A DNA stretch of 7,269 nt from positions 1-7,269 of the forward strand of contig NZ_JOGO01000132.1 of NCBI RefSeq assembly GCF_000719475.1, in the 5' to 3' direction. Positions 6,469-7,269 of this stretch are shown in pieces. Source of the DNA: Streptomyces sp. NRRL F-5630 (GTDB lineage Bacteria > Actinomycetota > Actinomycetes > Streptomycetales > Streptomycetaceae). The first letter of the stretch is position 1, and each line of letters begins with the position of its first letter. A program made the translations under genes and the position numbers. The notes below the pieces were generated by a model that did not search any database, was not told the origin of the DNA, and saw nothing but the letters and a program-made list of their open reading frames with translations.

Positions 6469-6542
6469 TGCGCCGCCAGGGACTCGAACCCCGGACCCGC
6501 TGATTAAGAGTCAGCTGCTCTAACCAACTGAGCTAGCGGCGC
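6469..6542 (-). tRNA. tRNA-Lys (anticodon CUU)
   Basis: The minus strand folds into a complete 74-base cloverleaf: a 7-bp acceptor stem GCGCCGC/GCGGCGC, D arm GCTC/GAGC with loop AGTTGGTTA, anticodon stem GCTGA/TCAGC around loop CTCTTAA, a 5-base variable region and T arm CGGGG/CCCTG with TTCGAGT. The anticodon is CTT, reading AAG, the dominant lysine codon in high-GC genomes. The discriminator base is A (6469). CCA is not encoded, since the next bases on that strand are CCG, so it must be added after transcription, as usual in Streptomyces. There is no sign of an integrated element: no duplicate of the tRNA 3' end occurs in the window. Confidence 0.97.
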
Positions 6543-6556
6543 CTGCTGACGTCGGA

Positions 6557-6586
6557 ACCTTACCCGATCCTCGAGGGTGCTCCCAA
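6557..6586 (-). promoter_or_regulatory. Probable tRNA-Lys promoter
   Basis: On the minus strand TTGGGA (6586-6581) and TAAGGT (6562-6557) are separated by 18 bp, the preferred spacing for sigma-HrdB-type promoters in Streptomyces. Transcription would start near 6550, only a few bases before the mature 5' end at 6542. The -35 matches TTGACA at four of six positions and the -10 is of the TAnnnT type, so the match is moderate. Confidence 0.55.
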
Positions 6587-6710
6587 ACCGCCGGGGATGA
6601 GCGTTCGCACGTCCGTGACCGGGGGCGATGCGGCATTCGAGGCGTCAACATGCGGGCCGGCCCAGGCGTTGGGAAACTGACGTATGTACAGATTTCGTCT
6701 GATGTGTCCC

Positions 6711-6716
6711 AGAGGG
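6711..6716 (+). promoter_or_regulatory. Ribosome binding site supporting a GTG start at 6723
   Basis: AGAGGG lies six bases before the GTG at 6723. The closer GTG codons at 6716 and 6718 run straight into TGA, so 6723 is the only start here that opens the long frame with consistent G/C third positions. Confidence 0.6.
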
Positions 6717-6722
6717 TGTGAC

Positions 6723-7269
6723 GTGAATCTCATCGCCGGTCCCGTCTTCGAGGAGTTCCAGCCTGGCGCGGCCTGCCCGTGCCCCGGGTGCGCCGCCGAG
6801 CGCGCCCCCGCCGCACCGGCCGGGCCGCGGCGGCGTCGCGGGCGTACGGGGGCGTCCGGGGTGCGGGCCGTGCTCGCCGTCGCCGCCGCCGCGACCTCCG
6901 TGCTCGGAGCCGCCCCCCTCGCGCCCCCGGCCTCCGCGGCCCCGGAGCCGCCGCGCGTCACGGCCCGCGACACCCGGCCCGACGCGGAGGGCGGCACCGA
7001 GGCGAAGGGCGCGAACGGGCGGGGAGCGCCCGGCCCCGCCGCGCGGCGCGGAGCGACCGGTCCGGACGAGGCGGAGGCGCGGCGTGAGGCCGGGGGGACC
7101 CGGGACGGTGCTGCGGGTGCGCCCGCGTTGGGGCGGGGCGCGACCGGTCCGGACGAGGCGGAGGCGCGGCGTGAGGCCGGGGGGACGCGGGACGGTGCTG
7201 CGGGTGCGCCCGCGTTGGGGCGGGGCGCGACCGGTCCGGACGAGGCGGAGGCGCGGCGTGAGGCCGGGG
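6723..7269 (+). CDS. 5' part of a secreted repeat-containing protein (runs off the window)
   Basis: The frame opens with GTG and stays open for 182 codons to the window end, with strong G/C third-position bias through the unique part. The N-terminus, MNLIAGPVFEEFQPGAAC, leads into a cysteine cluster CPCPGC (Cys18, 20, 23). It is followed by a basic patch RRRRGR (36-41), a hydrophobic stretch (about 48-66) and an alanine-rich cleavage region near 70-73, so this looks like a signal peptide with an unusually long 47-residue N-region. After a low-complexity Pro/Gly/Ala/Arg segment comes a 29-residue repeat beginning RGATGPDEAEA, present about 2.5 times up to the edge. From memory, Streptomyces proteins with a similar VFEEF and Cys-rich start often carry a C-terminal peptidoglycan-binding or cell-wall domain; the part that would show this is missing. 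It is transcribed divergently from the tRNA. The function is unknown from what is visible. Confidence 0.78.
   Translation, partial: MNLIAGPVFEEFQPGAACPCPGCAAERAPAAPAGPRRRRGRTGASGVRAVLAVAAAATSVLGAAPLAPPASAAPEPPRVTARDTRPDAEGGTEAKGANGRGAPGPAARRGATGPDEAEARREAGGTRDGAAGAPALGRGATGPDEAEARREAGGTRDGAAGAPALGRGATGPDEAEARREAG
7053..7269 (+). repeat. 87-bp in-frame tandem repeats (about 2.5 copies, continuing)
   Basis: Units begin at 7053, 7140 and 7227, an exact period of 87 bp or 29 codons, and the third is cut by the window edge. The first two units differ at one clear position, 7100 (C) against 7187 (G), a silent change in a Thr codon (ACC/ACG). Near-identity at DNA level, including silent sites, points to recent expansion or ongoing homogenisation. 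The encoded unit mixes an acidic/basic helical-looking part (PDEAEARREAGG) with a Gly/Ala-rich part. Confidence 0.93.

Noticed and set aside
6212..6523. Small proteins reading through the tRNA on the plus strand
   Set aside because: The frames end in peptides such as ARDSNPGPAD or GTRTPDP, the known spurious translation of the complement of a tRNA gene. They also cross a terminator hairpin.
6430..6542. Attachment site of an integrative element at the tRNA-Lys 3' end
   Set aside because: tRNA genes are common integration targets, but there is no integrase, no direct repeat of the tRNA 3' end and no change in composition beside it.
6664..6700. Promoter for the repeat protein gene (CTGACG with TGATGT, 17-bp spacing)
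   Set aside because: The -35 is close to consensus but the -10 is poor, and the site would leave a leader of only about 20 bases; the evidence is too thin to annotate.
7053..7269. CRISPR-like array
   Set aside because: The 87-bp units are contiguous with no unique spacers, are not palindromic, and keep a reading frame; they are coding tandem repeats.

Overview
The window reads as chromosomal DNA of a Streptomyces or very close relative. It has very high GC content with strong G/C bias at third codon positions and purine-rich ribosome binding sites. It carries the hyphal-tip glucan locus known from S. coelicolor and S. lividans: cslA (cellulose synthase-like GT2 enzyme), glxA (mono-copper radical oxidase) and cslZ (GH6 glucanase). 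I found no in-frame TTA codon in these genes, so nothing suggests direct bldA control.

Layout. Positions 1-255 are non-coding and G-rich, ending in a strong ribosome binding site. Positions 256-657 (+) encode a small 133-residue protein of unknown function with an N-terminal signal-like segment and a C-terminal membrane segment. Positions 811-1842 (+) encode cslZ, a predicted lipoprotein of glycoside hydrolase family 6. A perfect 15-bp hairpin at 1931-1970 lies between the ends of cslZ and glxA. Positions 1984-3921 (-) encode glxA and 3918-5885 (-) encode cslA; their ATGA overlap indicates an operon with translational coupling. Positions 5886-6468 hold no credible gene: they contain the cslA leader, an AT-richer island with candidate regulatory motifs, and the tRNA terminator. 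Positions 6469-6542 (-) are tRNA-Lys(CUU), with a plausible promoter on its far side. From 6723 (+) to the window end runs the 5' part of a secreted, repeat-containing protein with near-identical 87-bp in-frame repeats.

How the genes work together. From published work on S. coelicolor and S. lividans, CslA makes a beta-(1,4)-linked glucan at hyphal tips, GlxA is an extracytoplasmic Tyr-Cys radical copper oxidase needed for deposition of that glycan, and CslZ is taken to trim or process it. The sequence supports each role. CslA keeps the GT2 catalytic motifs and a BcsA-like FxVTxK gating motif but has no PilZ domain. GlxA keeps all expected copper and cofactor residues plus a membrane anchor. 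CslZ keeps the GH6 catalytic aspartates and carries a lipobox that would hold it on the outer face of the membrane. Other partners reported elsewhere (DyP peroxidase DtpA, copper chaperone Sco, the lytic polysaccharide monooxygenase LpmP) are not in this window.

I do not see a wholly undescribed system. The least explained elements are the repeat protein at the right end, the 133-residue membrane protein next to cslZ, the structured cslA leader, and how a gated but PilZ-less glucan synthase is switched on.
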